Source of the DNA: an uncultured Peptococcaceae bacterium
GTDB lineage: Bacteria > Bacillota > Peptococcia > Peptococcales > Peptococcaceae
Assembly: GCA_949743265.1 (NCBI GenBank)
Contig: CATJSX010000109.1
Span: forward strand, 1 to 50,480
Direction of reading: 5' to 3'
DNA length: 50,480 nucleotides
The notes below the pieces were generated by a model, which saw nothing but the letters and a program-made list of their open reading frames with translations, had not been told where the DNA came from and ran no database searches. Positions 9,948 through 19,375 of this stretch are shown piece by piece (position 1 is the first letter of the stretch; each line of letters starts with the position of its first letter). A program made the translations under genes and the position numbers.

Positions 9948-10250
9948 GATTTCTTCCTCCTTTGCTAAAAATAAGCCGTTTGCTAAGATATAATTTTTGG
10001 TGATTGATAATATTTGGAAAAAGATATTAGAAGTATTAAAACAGCTGTTTTAATTATAATAATAAATAAAAAGAAAAGTGTCTAACAGATTTTTACATCA
10101 CTTTTAGTAAAAATAGTTAAAATTTATTGTAACTGTTTTGATAGATAAATTATCGGCGAAAAGTCATAAGCTACTTGCAGTTTCGGCTGTAAATTGATAT
10201 AGTATAAATAATGATACAATTATTTGCAGATTAGCGAGGTGCCAATAATA
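9948..10250. other. Divergent intergenic region between DASS 2 and ung
   Basis: AT-rich region of about 300 bases with no gene. It holds the 20-bp palindrome at 10035-10054, a minus-strand TATAAT at 10053-10058 and a plus-strand TATAAA near 10203 that may serve ung. Confidence 0.5.
10035..10054. promoter_or_regulatory. Perfect 20-bp palindrome, candidate operator of DASS 2
   Basis: ATTAAAACAG-CTGTTTTAAT is a perfect palindrome. On the minus strand a TATAAT box (10053-10058) abuts it, so a bound repressor would block the likely start of the transporter transcript. No regulator gene is adjacent, so the binding protein is unknown. Confidence 0.5.
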
Positions 10251-10928
10251 ATGACAGAGATTTTAAAAAACGACTGGGCAGAACTTTTGAACGATGAATT
10301 TGAAAAAGAGTATTATCAAGATTTACGCAAATTTTTGCTCAGCGAATATCGCAGCAAAACCATTTATCCTGATATGTATGATATATATAATGCGTTGCAT
10401 TTCACTGCTTATCAAGACGTCAAAGCGGTCATTTTGGGACAAGATCCTTACCATGGTCCTAAGCAAGCGCATGGTTTGAGCTTTTCGGTGCAGCCGGGCG
10501 TAAAAATTCCCCCTTCTTTGCAAAATATGTACAAAGAACTACACGATGACTTAGGCTGCTATATTCCTAATAACGGATATTTGAAATCATGGGCGGATCA
10601 AGGGGTTTTATTGCTTAACGCGACTTTAACAGTTGTTGCTGGCAAGGCTAATTCTCACTCTAAAATTGGCTGGCAACGCTTTACCGATCGGGTTATTCAG
10701 CTGTTAAATGATCGCGAGGAGCCTGTAGTTTTTATTTTATGGGGCAATAATGCTCGCTCCAAGAAAAAATATATTACCAATTCGCAGCATTTTATTATTG
10801 AATCGGCTCATCCTAGTCCACTTTCGGCAGCAAATGGTTTTTTTGGCAGTAAACCTTTTTCCAAAACCAACGAGATTTTAAAATCTTTAGGGAAAACGGA
10901 AATTAACTGGCAGATTGAAAATATTTAG
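10251..10928 (+). CDS. ung: Uracil-DNA glycosylase, family 1
   Basis: Removes uracil from DNA to start base excision repair. The 225-residue protein has the family 1 signature [13 protein letters not shown] with catalytic Asp65 and Tyr67, LLLNATLTV, and the HPSPLSA leucine-intercalation loop near residue 184. The ATG at 10251 with GCGAGGTG ten bases upstream is chosen; an in-frame TTG 27 bases earlier would only add residues the family lacks. The CPBP protease gene follows 15 bases later and is probably co-transcribed. Confidence 0.96.
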   Translation: MTEILKNDWAELLNDEFEKEYYQDLRKFLLSEYRSKTIYPDMYDIYNALHFTAYQDVKAVILGQDPYHGPKQAHGLSFSVQPGVKIPPSLQNMYKELHDDLGCYIPNNGYLKSWADQGVLLLNATLTVVAGKANSHSKIGWQRFTDRVIQLLNDREEPVVFILWGNNARSKKKYITNSQHFIIESAHPSPLSAANGFFGSKPFSKTNEILKSLGKTEINWQIENI

Positions 10929-10943
10929 CGAAAGGAGCCACTC

Positions 10944-11663
10944 ATGCGAATAAGATTGGATAACGCAGAGGTTCATAATCGTTACCGTCAAGTTACTACT
11001 TGTACTGGCTATACTATTGACGATGATTTTTCCGGCATAGCCATCAATAGCCGTCAGTTGATTGTTATGTTGATTATCGCAACGGCGCTTTTAGGAATAA
11101 CATTTTTAGCTCCTATCGGTAATTTTTGGCTTTGCATTGCAGTGAGTAATTTGCTTTTAGCATTTTTTGCCGTGACATTGGGCGGCTGGAGTGTAGAAAA
11201 ACGCAATTTTGATTTGGAAGCTGTCATCAACGGTTTTCTTGTAGCGGCAATTTTGTTGTTTATCGTTTGTTTAGGGCAGTTGGGGTTTAATCTTTTAGCT
11301 GCTAAGGCGCCATTTTTAATAGAAAGCGTTGAAAAAATTTATGCACTGGCGCAGACGGTGCCAGTTTATTTGGTAGTACTGGTATTGCTTTTCGTTACTA
11401 GTCCTTGCGAAGAAATTTTTTGGCGTGGCTTTGTGCAACGGGGGTTAATGCAGTCGTTAGGATTAAATCGAGGATGGTTTTGGAGTGCTGTGCTCTATGC
11501 GTTGATTCATATGGTGTCGCTTAATATAGCGCTGGTTTTAGCCGCTTTTATTTGCGGTCTATGCTGGGGATACCTTTACAAACAACAAAGACATATTGCG
11601 GCATGTATTATTTCACATGCGCTTTGGGCGGTGGTTGTATTTATCATTTTACCATTGTTTTAA
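10944..11663 (+). CDS. CPBP-family intramembrane metalloprotease
   Basis: Membrane protein of 239 residues with about seven hydrophobic segments and the Abi/CPBP motifs: EEIFWRGF (motif 1, two glutamates and arginine, about residue 156), a histidine in LIHM (motif 2, about 190) and SHALWA near the C-terminus. Members are glutamate-type intramembrane proteases; in bacteria roles range from bacteriocin immunity to protein maturation, and none can be assigned here. AAAGGAG precedes the ATG. It follows ung closely and ends before a terminator. Confidence 0.88.
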   Translation: MRIRLDNAEVHNRYRQVTTCTGYTIDDDFSGIAINSRQLIVMLIIATALLGITFLAPIGNFWLCIAVSNLLLAFFAVTLGGWSVEKRNFDLEAVINGFLVAAILLFIVCLGQLGFNLLAAKAPFLIESVEKIYALAQTVPVYLVVLVLLFVTSPCEEIFWRGFVQRGLMQSLGLNRGWFWSAVLYALIHMVSLNIALVLAAFICGLCWGYLYKQQRHIAACIISHALWAVVVFIILPLF

Positions 11664-11678
11664 CGTAATTTTTTAACG

Positions 11679-11714
11679 ACAGAGGGTTTTATGCGTAAAG
11701 CTCTCTGTTTTTTT
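11679..11714 (+). terminator. Terminator of the ung-CPBP unit
   Basis: ACAGAG (11679-11684) pairs with CTCTGT (11703-11708) and is followed by a run of seven T residues. Confidence 0.65.
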
Positions 11715-11746
11715 ATGGCGCTCATGAAGTTTTCAAGGGAAAAAGA

Positions 11747-11775
11747 TTGACATTGTTACTTTAACGTGTTAAACT
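11747..11775 (+). promoter_or_regulatory. Promoter of the histidine operon
   Basis: TTGACA (11747-11752), 17-base spacer, TAAACT (11770-11775), 30 bases before hisZ. The leader is too short for a T-box or a his leader peptide. Confidence 0.8.
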
Positions 11776-11805
11776 ATTAAAATAAAATAGGAAGGAGCCA
11801 AGATA

Positions 11806-13002
11806 ATGAAAAAATACCGCAAAGTCACACCAGAAGGAACGCGCGATTTGCTTTTTGAAGTATGCAGCGCTCGTCGTATGGTGGAAAAACGTTTGCGTGA
11901 ATTATTTGAGCGTCGCGGATTTCGAGAAGTTATGACGCCGGGTTTAGAATTTTATGATGTTTTTAGCAGCAGCGACCGCTATTTTCCGCAAGAGAATTTA
12001 TATAAATTAAGCGATAATAAAGGACGACTTTTGGTGATGCGACCTGACACGACGATTCCTATCGCCAGATTATGCGCAACGAAACTGCAAAATCATTCGC
12101 TGCCGATTCGTTTATATTATAATCAGACCATCTATCGTATGAATCAGATGATGAACGGCGGCAGTCACGAAATGATGCAGATGGGCGTAGAATTATTAGG
12201 TGCTAAAGAAGGTTTAGCCGATTTGGAAATATTAGCTTTGGGTGCAGAAAGTTTAGCCAATATTGGTGCGGTTGACTATCGGCTGGAAATAGGGCACACT
12301 GGCATTTTAAAAGGGTTGCTTGAGCGTTTGGCTGCTACGGAAGAGGAAAAAGAAACAATTACAGATTTAATTGCCAAAAAAAATGTTGACGCCTTAAAAT
12401 TGTGGACATCTAAATGGTCTGATTCTCCAGAAATGGCATTGCTTTGCCAGCTGCCGCTTTTGTTTGGTACAGAGGAAGTTTTTGCCCAATGTCGAGAAGT
12501 CTTTCAAAATTACAGCGCTGATTTGTTGCAAGCAATCGACGATTTGGAGCAAGTTTATCGTTCGTTATTGGCTTTAGGGTTAGCTGGTAAAATTATCGTA
12601 GATTTTGCGCTGGCAGATCAGGCGGATTATTATACAGCGCTTGTTTTTCGCGGTTATTTGGAAGGCGTTGGCGAAGCGGTTCTTTCCGGCGGTCGCTATG
12701 ATCGATTGCTTTCGGATTTTGGGCGCGATTTGCCAGCTATCGGATTTGGTTTGCAAGTTGATTTGCTGGCGCAAGCGTTATTGCCAACCGAAACTATTTC
12801 GCCGATTCATACGGCACTGGTTTGGGCAGAAGATGGCTATTGGCTAGAGGGGATAGCGTTATGTCAAGAGTTGAGTCGTTCGACAGAAAGTTGTGAATTG
12901 GGTTTGATGGCGACAGTCGAAGAGGCGTTAACATATGCGCGGAACAAAGGATTAAGTAAAGTTTATTTGGTCGGCGATACGACAAAGGAGGTGCCGGTAT
13001 GA
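11806..13002 (+). CDS. hisZ: ATP phosphoribosyltransferase regulatory subunit HisZ
   Basis: Histidyl-tRNA-synthetase-like paralogue that combines with short-form HisG to give active, histidine-sensitive ATP phosphoribosyltransferase. The 398-residue protein has class II synthetase-like motifs (TPEGTRDLL near residue 9, RPDTTIPIAR near 82, SGGRYDRLL near 291) but lacks a full anticodon-binding domain, unlike HisS. AAGGAG precedes the ATG. It is the first gene of the operon and its stop overlaps the hisG start (ATGA), which matches the need for both subunits. Confidence 0.93.
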   Translation: MKKYRKVTPEGTRDLLFEVCSARRMVEKRLRELFERRGFREVMTPGLEFYDVFSSSDRYFPQENLYKLSDNKGRLLVMRPDTTIPIARLCATKLQNHSLPIRLYYNQTIYRMNQMMNGGSHEMMQMGVELLGAKEGLADLEILALGAESLANIGAVDYRLEIGHTGILKGLLERLAATEEEKETITDLIAKKNVDALKLWTSKWSDSPEMALLCQLPLLFGTEEVFAQCREVFQNYSADLLQAIDDLEQVYRSLLALGLAGKIIVDFALADQADYYTALVFRGYLEGVGEAVLSGGRYDRLLSDFGRDLPAIGFGLQVDLLAQALLPTETISPIHTALVWAEDGYWLEGIALCQELSRSTESCELGLMATVEEALTYARNKGLSKVYLVGDTTKEVPV

Positions 13003-13610
13003 TTCGCATTGCATTGACGAAAGGACGCTTAGAGGACAATACTATCGAGCGTTTTGGCGCTGCTGGTTATGACGTTAATGAAGTGCGTCATAAAGGTCGT
13101 CGATTGATTTTGCCAATTAGCAATACGGTAGAAGTGGTCTTGGCAAAAGCGCCCGATGTTTTGACTTATGTGGAACGTGGGGTTTGTGATTTAGGCGTTG
13201 TCGGCAAAGATACCATCATGGAATACGGCGGCAATTATTACGAAGTAGCCGATTTGGGATTTGGGCGTTGTCGTTTTGCACTAGCTTGTGCCAAAGAGCA
13301 AAATTTCTATGCGGGTTTTCAGACAAAACGTATTGCCAGCAAATATCCCAAAGTAGCTGCCGCTTATTTTGCTGGTAAAGGCATGGACGTAGAAATCATC
13401 AAAATAGAAGGTTCCGTAGAATTAGCGCCGCTTTTATCGTTGACTGACGGTATTGTTGATATTGTGGAAACAGGTAACACGCTAAAGGAAAACGGCTTGG
13501 TCATCGTTGATGAAATTGCGCCTGTTTCAGCTCGTCTTATTGTCAATACCGCTAGTATGAAAATGAAAAAAAACGCCGTTGAGGAAATTATCGCGGCGCT
13601 GCGCCAATAG
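12999..13610 (+). CDS. hisG: ATP phosphoribosyltransferase catalytic subunit, short form
   Basis: Joins ATP and PRPP in the first, committed step of histidine synthesis. The 203-residue length is the short form lacking the C-terminal regulatory domain, consistent with the adjacent hisZ. Motifs include IALTKGRL at the N-terminus, DLGVVGKDTI and the PRPP-binding DGIVDIVETGNTLKENGL segment (about residues 149-166). It overlaps hisZ by four bases and is followed by hisD after 15. Confidence 0.96.
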   Translation: MIRIALTKGRLEDNTIERFGAAGYDVNEVRHKGRRLILPISNTVEVVLAKAPDVLTYVERGVCDLGVVGKDTIMEYGGNYYEVADLGFGRCRFALACAKEQNFYAGFQTKRIASKYPKVAAAYFAGKGMDVEIIKIEGSVELAPLLSLTDGIVDIVETGNTLKENGLVIVDEIAPVSARLIVNTASMKMKKNAVEEIIAALRQ

Positions 13611-13625
13611 TAAGGAGATGGAATC

Positions 13626-14927
13626 ATGATAAAAACGATTATAGCAGATAAACATGCGGAAAACGAGTTTATATGTGCTTTAAGGGAACGAAATGCAGCA
13701 ACCGATCGTAAGGTTACGGAAACGGTAAGCGAAATTTTGAACGATGTGCGTCTAAAAGGCGATGAGGCTGTGCGGGAATATACGTTGAAATTCGATAAGG
13801 CTTTGCCGTCGAAATTTGAAGTGACCCGTGAGGAAATAGCGCAAGCTTTGGCAAATGCTGATGCTGCGTTTGTGCAGGCATTAGAAAAAGCTGCTGATAA
13901 TATTCGCCGATTTCATCGTCGGCAAATTAAAGAAAGTTTTATTGACGCACAAAGCGACGGCGTCATTTTAGGGCAAAAAGTACGGGGGTTAGCTCGTGTA
14001 GGCATTTATGTGCCCGGAGGTACGGCGGCTTATCCATCATCAGTGTTGATGAACGCTATTCCGGCTAAAATCGCTGGCGTCGGCGAAATTATTATGATTA
14101 CGCCGCCAAATAAAACCGGCAGCGCTAATCCTGATATTTTAGCTGCGGCTGCCATTGCCGGCGTTGATCGTGTTTTTTTAATAGGCGGCGCTCAAGGGGT
14201 AGCGGCATTAGCTTATGGCACCAATACCATTCCCAGAGTGGATAAAATTGTTGGTCCCGGTAATATTTTTGTTGCTACAGCCAAAAAACTGCTTTATGGA
14301 ACAGTTGATATTGATATGATTGCTGGTCCTAGTGAAATTTTGATCGTAGCTGATGAAAGTGCCGACGCAGCGTTTATTGCGGCTGATTTGATGGGACAGG
14401 CTGAACACGATGTGTTGGCTGGCGCCATTTTATTGACTAACAGTGCTGCTTTAGCCAGCCAAGTTCAAGCAGAACTGGCTCGTCAAGTAGAAGCATTAAG
14501 CCGCAAAAATATCATTAAACAATCATTAGCTGATTTTGGCGCTATTATTATTTTCAAGGAAATTTCGGAAATGTTGGCTTTTGCTGATGAAATTGCGCCG
14601 GAACATTTGGAAATTATGCTGCAAGATCCTTTGCAATATATCGGTTTAATCAATAATGCTGGCTCCGTCTTTTTGGGTCAATATGCACCGGAAGCGTTGG
14701 GCGATTATTACGCCGGACCAAATCATGTATTGCCTACTGGACAAACGGCGCGATTTTTTTCGCCGTTATCAGTAGATAGTTTTGTTAAAAAATACAGTTT
14801 TACTTATTATACTCAGGAGGCTTTAGCAAAAAGTCACCAAGATATTGTTGTCATTGCCGAAAAAGAAGGGCTTACCGCTCATGCTAACTCTATTAAAGTG
14901 AGGTTTAATCATGGTCAAAATCAGTGA
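13626..14927 (+). CDS. hisD: Histidinol dehydrogenase
   Basis: NAD- and zinc-dependent enzyme that oxidises histidinol to histidine, the last two steps of the pathway. The 433-residue protein shows YVPGGTAAYPSSVLMN, IVGPGNIFVATAKK, IDMIAGPSEILI, DLMGQAEHD (metal and base residues), APEHLE and GPNHVLPT with a catalytic histidine. AAGGAG lies upstream of the ATG. Its end overlaps hisC by 17 bases. Confidence 0.97.
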   Translation: MIKTIIADKHAENEFICALRERNAATDRKVTETVSEILNDVRLKGDEAVREYTLKFDKALPSKFEVTREEIAQALANADAAFVQALEKAADNIRRFHRRQIKESFIDAQSDGVILGQKVRGLARVGIYVPGGTAAYPSSVLMNAIPAKIAGVGEIIMITPPNKTGSANPDILAAAAIAGVDRVFLIGGAQGVAALAYGTNTIPRVDKIVGPGNIFVATAKKLLYGTVDIDMIAGPSEILIVADESADAAFIAADLMGQAEHDVLAGAILLTNSAALASQVQAELARQVEALSRKNIIKQSLADFGAIIIFKEISEMLAFADEIAPEHLEIMLQDPLQYIGLINNAGSVFLGQYAPEALGDYYAGPNHVLPTGQTARFFSPLSVDSFVKKYSFTYYTQEALAKSHQDIVVIAEKEGLTAHANSIKVRFNHGQNQ

Positions 14928-15969
14928 TAAATTAAATCAAATGACACCTTATGATGCGTCGGATGAACAATATGCTGTTATGCTTAACGCCAACGAAAGT
15001 TTTGTACCCTTGGGCTCCTTGGCAGAGGGAAAAATGCAGGCTAAATTAAAAGAAGTCGCCTTCAATCGGTATCCCGATCCTACTGCGCGAGCGCTGTGTC
15101 GTCAATTTGCGCAAAACTATCATGTTGACGAGCGATTGGTGACTGCTGGCAACGGTTCCGATGAAATTATCGGCTTGCTTTACAGTTGTTTATTAGATTA
15201 TCAAGACAAAGTGATGACGCTGGAGTGGGATTTTTCCATGTATCATTTTTATTGTCATCTTTACGGGTGTCAGCATATCATGGTCAACAAACGGTCAGAT
15301 TTGACTGTCGATGTCGATGCTGTGATTGTGGCTTGTCAAAAAGAAAAACCGCAGATGCTGATTTTTTCTAATCCCTGTAATCCTACTTCGTTAGGAATGA
15401 GCAGAGAAAACGTGGTTAAATTGATTGAAAACGTTGACGCTTTGGTGGTCGTTGACGAAGCCTATATGGAATTTTATGATCAATCAGTACTGGATTTAGT
15501 TGATCGTTATGACAATTTGATTGTTTTGAAGACTTGTTCCAAAGCGTTAGCGATGGCGGCGCTGCGGGTGGGTTTTGCCGTTAGCAATGAAAAAATCACT
15601 TATCTTTTAAAAACTGGTAAAGCGCCTTATAATGTCAACAGCCTTTCGCAAGCGGCTGGCGAAGTAGTTTTAGCGCAGCGGGATTTGATCGCAGAAGCTA
15701 TTGAAGAAATTAAAGCCAGTCGGCGTATGCTTGATCAAGGCTTACGCGCTTTGGCAGCAGAATGTCCGCAGATTAAGCGGATTTTGTCATCAGATACCAA
15801 CTTTATTTTTATGGAAGTAGCCAATAGCGACGATGTTTTTGCGCGTTTGAAAGAGTTTGGCATTCTCATACGCAAGATGGGAGATTTTCTGCGCATTACT
15901 GCAGGCACTTTAGTGGAAAATGACCGCTTGCTGCAAGCATTAAAAATGATTTGGACAAAGGAAGACTAA
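14911..15969 (+). CDS. hisC: Histidinol-phosphate aminotransferase
   Basis: PLP-dependent transaminase converting imidazole acetol phosphate and glutamate to histidinol phosphate. The 352-residue protein has NANES at residues 27-31, GNGSDEII, SNPCNPT, VVDEAYMEF and TCSKALAMAALRVGF, which carries the PLP-binding lysine. GTGAGG in the end of hisD acts as ribosome site. It overlaps hisD and precedes hisB by two bases. Confidence 0.95.
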   Translation: MVKISDKLNQMTPYDASDEQYAVMLNANESFVPLGSLAEGKMQAKLKEVAFNRYPDPTARALCRQFAQNYHVDERLVTAGNGSDEIIGLLYSCLLDYQDKVMTLEWDFSMYHFYCHLYGCQHIMVNKRSDLTVDVDAVIVACQKEKPQMLIFSNPCNPTSLGMSRENVVKLIENVDALVVVDEAYMEFYDQSVLDLVDRYDNLIVLKTCSKALAMAALRVGFAVSNEKITYLLKTGKAPYNVNSLSQAAGEVVLAQRDLIAEAIEEIKASRRMLDQGLRALAAECPQIKRILSSDTNFIFMEVANSDDVFARLKEFGILIRKMGDFLRITAGTLVENDRLLQALKMIWTKED

Positions 15970-15971
15970 TT

Positions 15972-16550
15972 ATGCGTATTAGTGAAGTGAAGCGACAGAC
16001 GAAAGAAACGGCTATTACTGTTAAATTAAATTTGGACGGTAAAGGTCAGCATGATATTGCTACCGGCATTGGTTTTTTTGATCATATGCTGACGGCACTG
16101 GCGGTACATGGCGGATTTGATTTGACTGTTCACGCTCAAGGAGATCTGTATGTCGATGGGCATCATACCGTAGAGGACGTCGGCATCGTTTTCGGACAGG
16201 CGCTCAAAGACGCTTTAGGCGATAGAAAAAATATCAACCGTTTCGGCAATAGTTTGATTCCGATGGACGAAACGCTGGCCAGAGCAGTCGTTGACGTCAG
16301 CGGCAGACCTTTTTTGGTCTTTGAGGGACAGTTTTCGCCGTTATGTTTAGGGACATATGATCCGTCGTTGACGGTAGAATTTTTTCGAGCGGTGGCCCAC
16401 CATAGCGAACTGACTATTCATCTTGCCATTTTATATGGCGATAATGATCACCATAAAACAGAAGCGCTGTTTAAAGCCTTTGCTCATAGCTTAAAAGTTG
16501 CGGTAGCTCTTAATGAGAGCGATGTGCTTTCTACCAAAGGCGTGCTGTAA
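15972..16550 (+). CDS. hisB: Imidazoleglycerol-phosphate dehydratase
   Basis: Manganese enzyme forming imidazole acetol phosphate. The 192-residue protein has the duplicated metal motifs FFDHML, GDLYVDGHHTVED, RPFLVF and HHKTEALFKAFAHSL. It carries only the dehydratase domain, without the histidinol-phosphatase domain fused in enterobacteria. The start is the ATG at 15972, since AAAGGA lies ten bases upstream and the family begins with R.SEV.R.T.ET; an in-frame TTG at 15951 is rejected. Confidence 0.96.
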   Translation: MRISEVKRQTKETAITVKLNLDGKGQHDIATGIGFFDHMLTALAVHGGFDLTVHAQGDLYVDGHHTVEDVGIVFGQALKDALGDRKNINRFGNSLIPMDETLARAVVDVSGRPFLVFEGQFSPLCLGTYDPSLTVEFFRAVAHHSELTIHLAILYGDNDHHKTEALFKAFAHSLKVAVALNESDVLSTKGVL

Positions 16551-16566
16551 GAAGGGAGAAAAAGAT

Positions 16567-17169
16567 ATGCTTGCGATTATTGATTACGGTGCTGGCAATT
16601 TATTCAGCGTCGCCAATGCGCTAAAATTTTTGGAAATTCCCTACACGATTACTAACGAAAGTCAAACGATTGACGCAGCTGACGGGGTTATTTTGCCGGG
16701 TGTGGGGGCTTTTCCTGAAGCCATGCAAATGTTGGCGCATCAACAACTGATTGCTCCGCTCAAAAAAGCCGCAGCGGAGAAACCTTTTCTGGGGATTTGT
16801 TTGGGAATGCAGATGTTGTTTGATTTTGGCTATGAATTTACCAAAACGGCAGGCTTAGGGCTTCTATCCGGAGAAGTTCGCCAGATAGAAGCTAAAGGAC
16901 AAAAAATTCCTCATATGGGCTGGAACAGTATTACTATCACTCAAGATTGTCCGTTAACGTACGGCTTGCATGATGGCGACTTTGTTTATTACGTCCATTC
17001 TTACGGTGCTTATACGCCTAAAGATAACATTGCCATTACTAGCGATTACGGCGGTACTGTTACAGGGTTAGTGTTTCATGATAATTTATATGGCACACAA
17101 TTTCATCCAGAAAAAAGCGGTGCTGTCGGTTTAAAAATTTTACAGAATTTTGGGGGGCTGGTGCGATGA
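16567..17169 (+). CDS. hisH: Imidazole glycerol phosphate synthase, glutaminase subunit
   Basis: Releases ammonia from glutamine and channels it to HisF. The 200-residue class I amidotransferase shows GAGNL, PGVGAF, the nucleophile elbow GICLGMQML with the catalytic cysteine near residue 79, and QFHPEKS with the catalytic histidine and glutamate near the C-terminus. The start at 16567 has GAAGGGAG upstream. It overlaps hisA by four bases. Confidence 0.96.
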   Translation: MLAIIDYGAGNLFSVANALKFLEIPYTITNESQTIDAADGVILPGVGAFPEAMQMLAHQQLIAPLKKAAAEKPFLGICLGMQMLFDFGYEFTKTAGLGLLSGEVRQIEAKGQKIPHMGWNSITITQDCPLTYGLHDGDFVYYVHSYGAYTPKDNIAITSDYGGTVTGLVFHDNLYGTQFHPEKSGAVGLKILQNFGGLVR

Positions 17170-17891
17170 TTATTCTGCCGGCAATTGATATTAAAGACGG
17201 ACAATGTGTTCGTTTATATAAAGGCGATTTTGCTACGGCAGAAAAGGTCGCCGATAATCCTTTGGATACGGCGAAAGCCTTTGAAGCGGCAGGCGCTAAA
17301 TGGCTGCATTTGGTTGATTTAGACGGCGCTGTGCAAAAAAAGCCTGTTAACAGTGCTATTTTTGCTGAAATTGCTGCAAAAACAACATTAAAAATAGAAG
17401 TTGGCGGTGGCATTCGTCATATGTCAACAATTGCCGACTATTTGGATCATGGGGTAAGTCGTGTAATTTTAGGCTCTGTTGCAGTTAATGAGCCGGATTT
17501 AGTAGTAGAAGCCATAGAACTGTACGGCGATCGCATTGCAGTTGGTATTGATGCTGAACATGAATTGGTCAAAGCACAAGGCTGGTTGACCAATTCACAA
17601 ATTCATTATCTGGATTTGGCAAAATCAATGGATGCCATTGGCGTTAGAACCATTATTTTCACCGATATTTCTAAAGATGGTACATTAAGCGGTCCTAACT
17701 ATGAGCAATTAGCGAAATTGCAGCAAAGTGTTTCTGCTAATATTATTGCTTCTGGCGGTATTAGCACTATCAACGATATTGACCGTTTGCGGGCGATGAA
17801 TCTTTACGGCGCAATCTGTGGCAAGTCTTTGTATAAAGGAACTTTGAATCTCTCTGAAGCGATTGCAAGAGGGGGCGAACAGTTATGTTAG
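17166..17891 (+). CDS. hisA: ProFAR isomerase
   Basis: Phosphoribosylformimino-5-aminoimidazole carboxamide ribotide isomerase, a TIM-barrel enzyme. The 241-residue protein begins with [19 protein letters not shown] carrying the catalytic aspartate, has [28 protein letters not shown] with the second aspartate, and IIASGGI. Its end overlaps the hisF start by seven bases. Confidence 0.96.
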   Translation: MIILPAIDIKDGQCVRLYKGDFATAEKVADNPLDTAKAFEAAGAKWLHLVDLDGAVQKKPVNSAIFAEIAAKTTLKIEVGGGIRHMSTIADYLDHGVSRVILGSVAVNEPDLVVEAIELYGDRIAVGIDAEHELVKAQGWLTNSQIHYLDLAKSMDAIGVRTIIFTDISKDGTLSGPNYEQLAKLQQSVSANIIASGGISTINDIDRLRAMNLYGAICGKSLYKGTLNLSEAIARGGEQLC

Positions 17892-18646
17892 CAAAACGAA
17901 TCATTCCTTGTCTTGACGTGCGTGACGGTAAAGTTGTCAAAGGCGTCAATTTCGTTGGTATTAAAGAAGTCGGTGATCCTGTAGACTATGCGATTCTGTA
18001 TGATAAGCAGGGAGCAGATGAGATTGTTTTCCTTGATATTACGGCTAGTCATGAAGGACGTAGCACCATGGTTGATGTAGTGCGTCGTACGGCGGAAAAA
18101 GTGTTTGTTCCACTGACGGTAGGCGGCGGTATTCGCTCTATTGATGATTTCCGTACGCTTCTCAGATGTGGCGCGGATAAAGTGGCAGTTAATTCGGCGG
18201 CGGTTAAAAATCCGCAACTGTTAAAGGAAGCGGCTGATATTTTCGGCAGTCAGTGCGTCGTTCTGGCCATAGACGGTCGCCGCATGGATGACGGCAGTTA
18301 TCATGTTTATATTAACGGCGGACGCATTGATACGGGCATCGATGTTCTCTGGTGGGCGCAGGAAGCTGAACGGTTAGGTTGCGGCGAAATTCTTTTAACG
18401 TCGATGAATGCTGACGGGACCAAAGAGGGCTATGATCTTGCCATGACAGAAGCTGTCTGTCAACAAGTGAGTATTCCAGTCATTGCTTCTGGCGGCTGCG
18501 GCAGTTTAAAAGATTTTGTTGACGTATTTAACCAAACTAGCGCTGATGCCGCTTTGGTCGCGTCTTTATTTCATTTTGGACAATTAACGGTAAATGACGT
18601 TAAAGATTATTTGCGGCAGAATCATATTGCCGTGAGGAGTGTATAG
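17885..18646 (+). CDS. hisF: Imidazole glycerol phosphate synthase, cyclase subunit
   Basis: TIM-barrel partner of HisH that makes imidazole glycerol phosphate and AICAR; AICAR links the pathway to purine synthesis. The 253-residue protein has [19 protein letters not shown] with catalytic Asp11, [27 protein letters not shown] with the second catalytic aspartate, and [10 protein letters not shown]. Closely followed by hisI. Confidence 0.97.
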   Translation: MLAKRIIPCLDVRDGKVVKGVNFVGIKEVGDPVDYAILYDKQGADEIVFLDITASHEGRSTMVDVVRRTAEKVFVPLTVGGGIRSIDDFRTLLRCGADKVAVNSAAVKNPQLLKEAADIFGSQCVVLAIDGRRMDDGSYHVYINGGRIDTGIDVLWWAQEAERLGCGEILLTSMNADGTKEGYDLAMTEAVCQQVSIPVIASGGCGSLKDFVDVFNQTSADAALVASLFHFGQLTVNDVKDYLRQNHIAVRSV

Positions 18647-18647
18647 G

Positions 18648-18977
18648 ATGGATTTGGATAAATTTTTTCAAAAAGGACCGTTGATTCCAGCGATCATTCA
18701 AGAAGAAGAAACGAAAGATGTTTTGATGCTGGCCTATATGAATCGTGAAAGTCTGCAAAAAACATTGGAAAGCGGTGAAACGTGGTTTTTTAGTCGCTCT
18801 CGCAATGCTCTTTGGCACAAAGGAGAAAGCAGTGGTCATATTCAAACGGTTGTTTCTATTGTAGGAGATTGCGATGACGATACGCTGCTGATTACGGTTC
18901 GGCAAACGGGCCCCGCTTGTCATACTGGCAACAAAAGCTGTTTTTTTAGTCCTATTTTATTGGCGGAGGAAAAATAA
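18648..18977 (+). CDS. hisI: Phosphoribosyl-AMP cyclohydrolase
   Basis: Zinc enzyme that opens the adenine ring of PR-AMP. The 109-residue single-domain protein shows [28 protein letters not shown] and the zinc/magnesium cluster GDCDDDT...ACHTG..SCF. The ATG at 18648 is used because GTGAGGAG precedes it. It overlaps hisE by one base; the two are separate genes here, not the fused HisIE of enterobacteria. Confidence 0.95.
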   Translation: MDLDKFFQKGPLIPAIIQEEETKDVLMLAYMNRESLQKTLESGETWFFSRSRNALWHKGESSGHIQTVVSIVGDCDDDTLLITVRQTGPACHTGNKSCFFSPILLAEEK

Positions 18978-19300
18978 TGAACGGATTGGAACATTTATAT
19001 CAGGTGGTGCTTTCTCGCAAAACGCATCACGAAGAAGGCTCTTATACAGGCTATTTGTTTGAACAAGGGCTGGACAAAATTTTGAAAAAGTGCGGCGAAG
19101 AAGCTTCTGAAGTGATTATTGCAGCGAAGAATAAAGAGCACGAGCCGCTTGTTGGCGAAATCAGTGATTTATTATACCATTTGACTGTATTGATGGTGGA
19201 GAGCGGCGTTACTTTAGCAGATATTGATGAAGAATTAAATAAACGTAGTGAAAAAATCGGCAATCTGAAACAATTTCATCAAACCGATAAAAATAGCTAA
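18977..19300 (+). CDS. hisE: Phosphoribosyl-ATP pyrophosphatase
   Basis: Hydrolyses PR-ATP to PR-AMP. The 107-residue all-helical MazG-like protein has GSYTGYLFEQGLDKI, KKCGEEASEVIIAAK and the metal-binding EISDLLYHLTVLM. It is the last gene of the operon, ending before a strong terminator. Confidence 0.95.
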   Translation: MNGLEHLYQVVLSRKTHHEEGSYTGYLFEQGLDKILKKCGEEASEVIIAAKNKEHEPLVGEISDLLYHLTVLMVESGVTLADIDEELNKRSEKIGNLKQFHQTDKNS

Positions 19301-19312
19301 ATTCCCATCGCA

Positions 19313-19367
19313 AAAGACCGGATTGAAAAACATTCTCCAGCAAAGGAGAGTTTTCAATCCGGTCTTT
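19313..19367. terminator. Bidirectional terminator between the his operon and sortase
   Basis: AAAGACCGGATTGAAAA (19313-19329) and TTTTCAATCCGGTCTTT (19351-19367) are perfect 17-base complements, with CTCC/GGAG in the loop. It serves hisE and the convergent sortase gene. Confidence 0.93.
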
Positions 19368-19375
19368 ATCATTGA

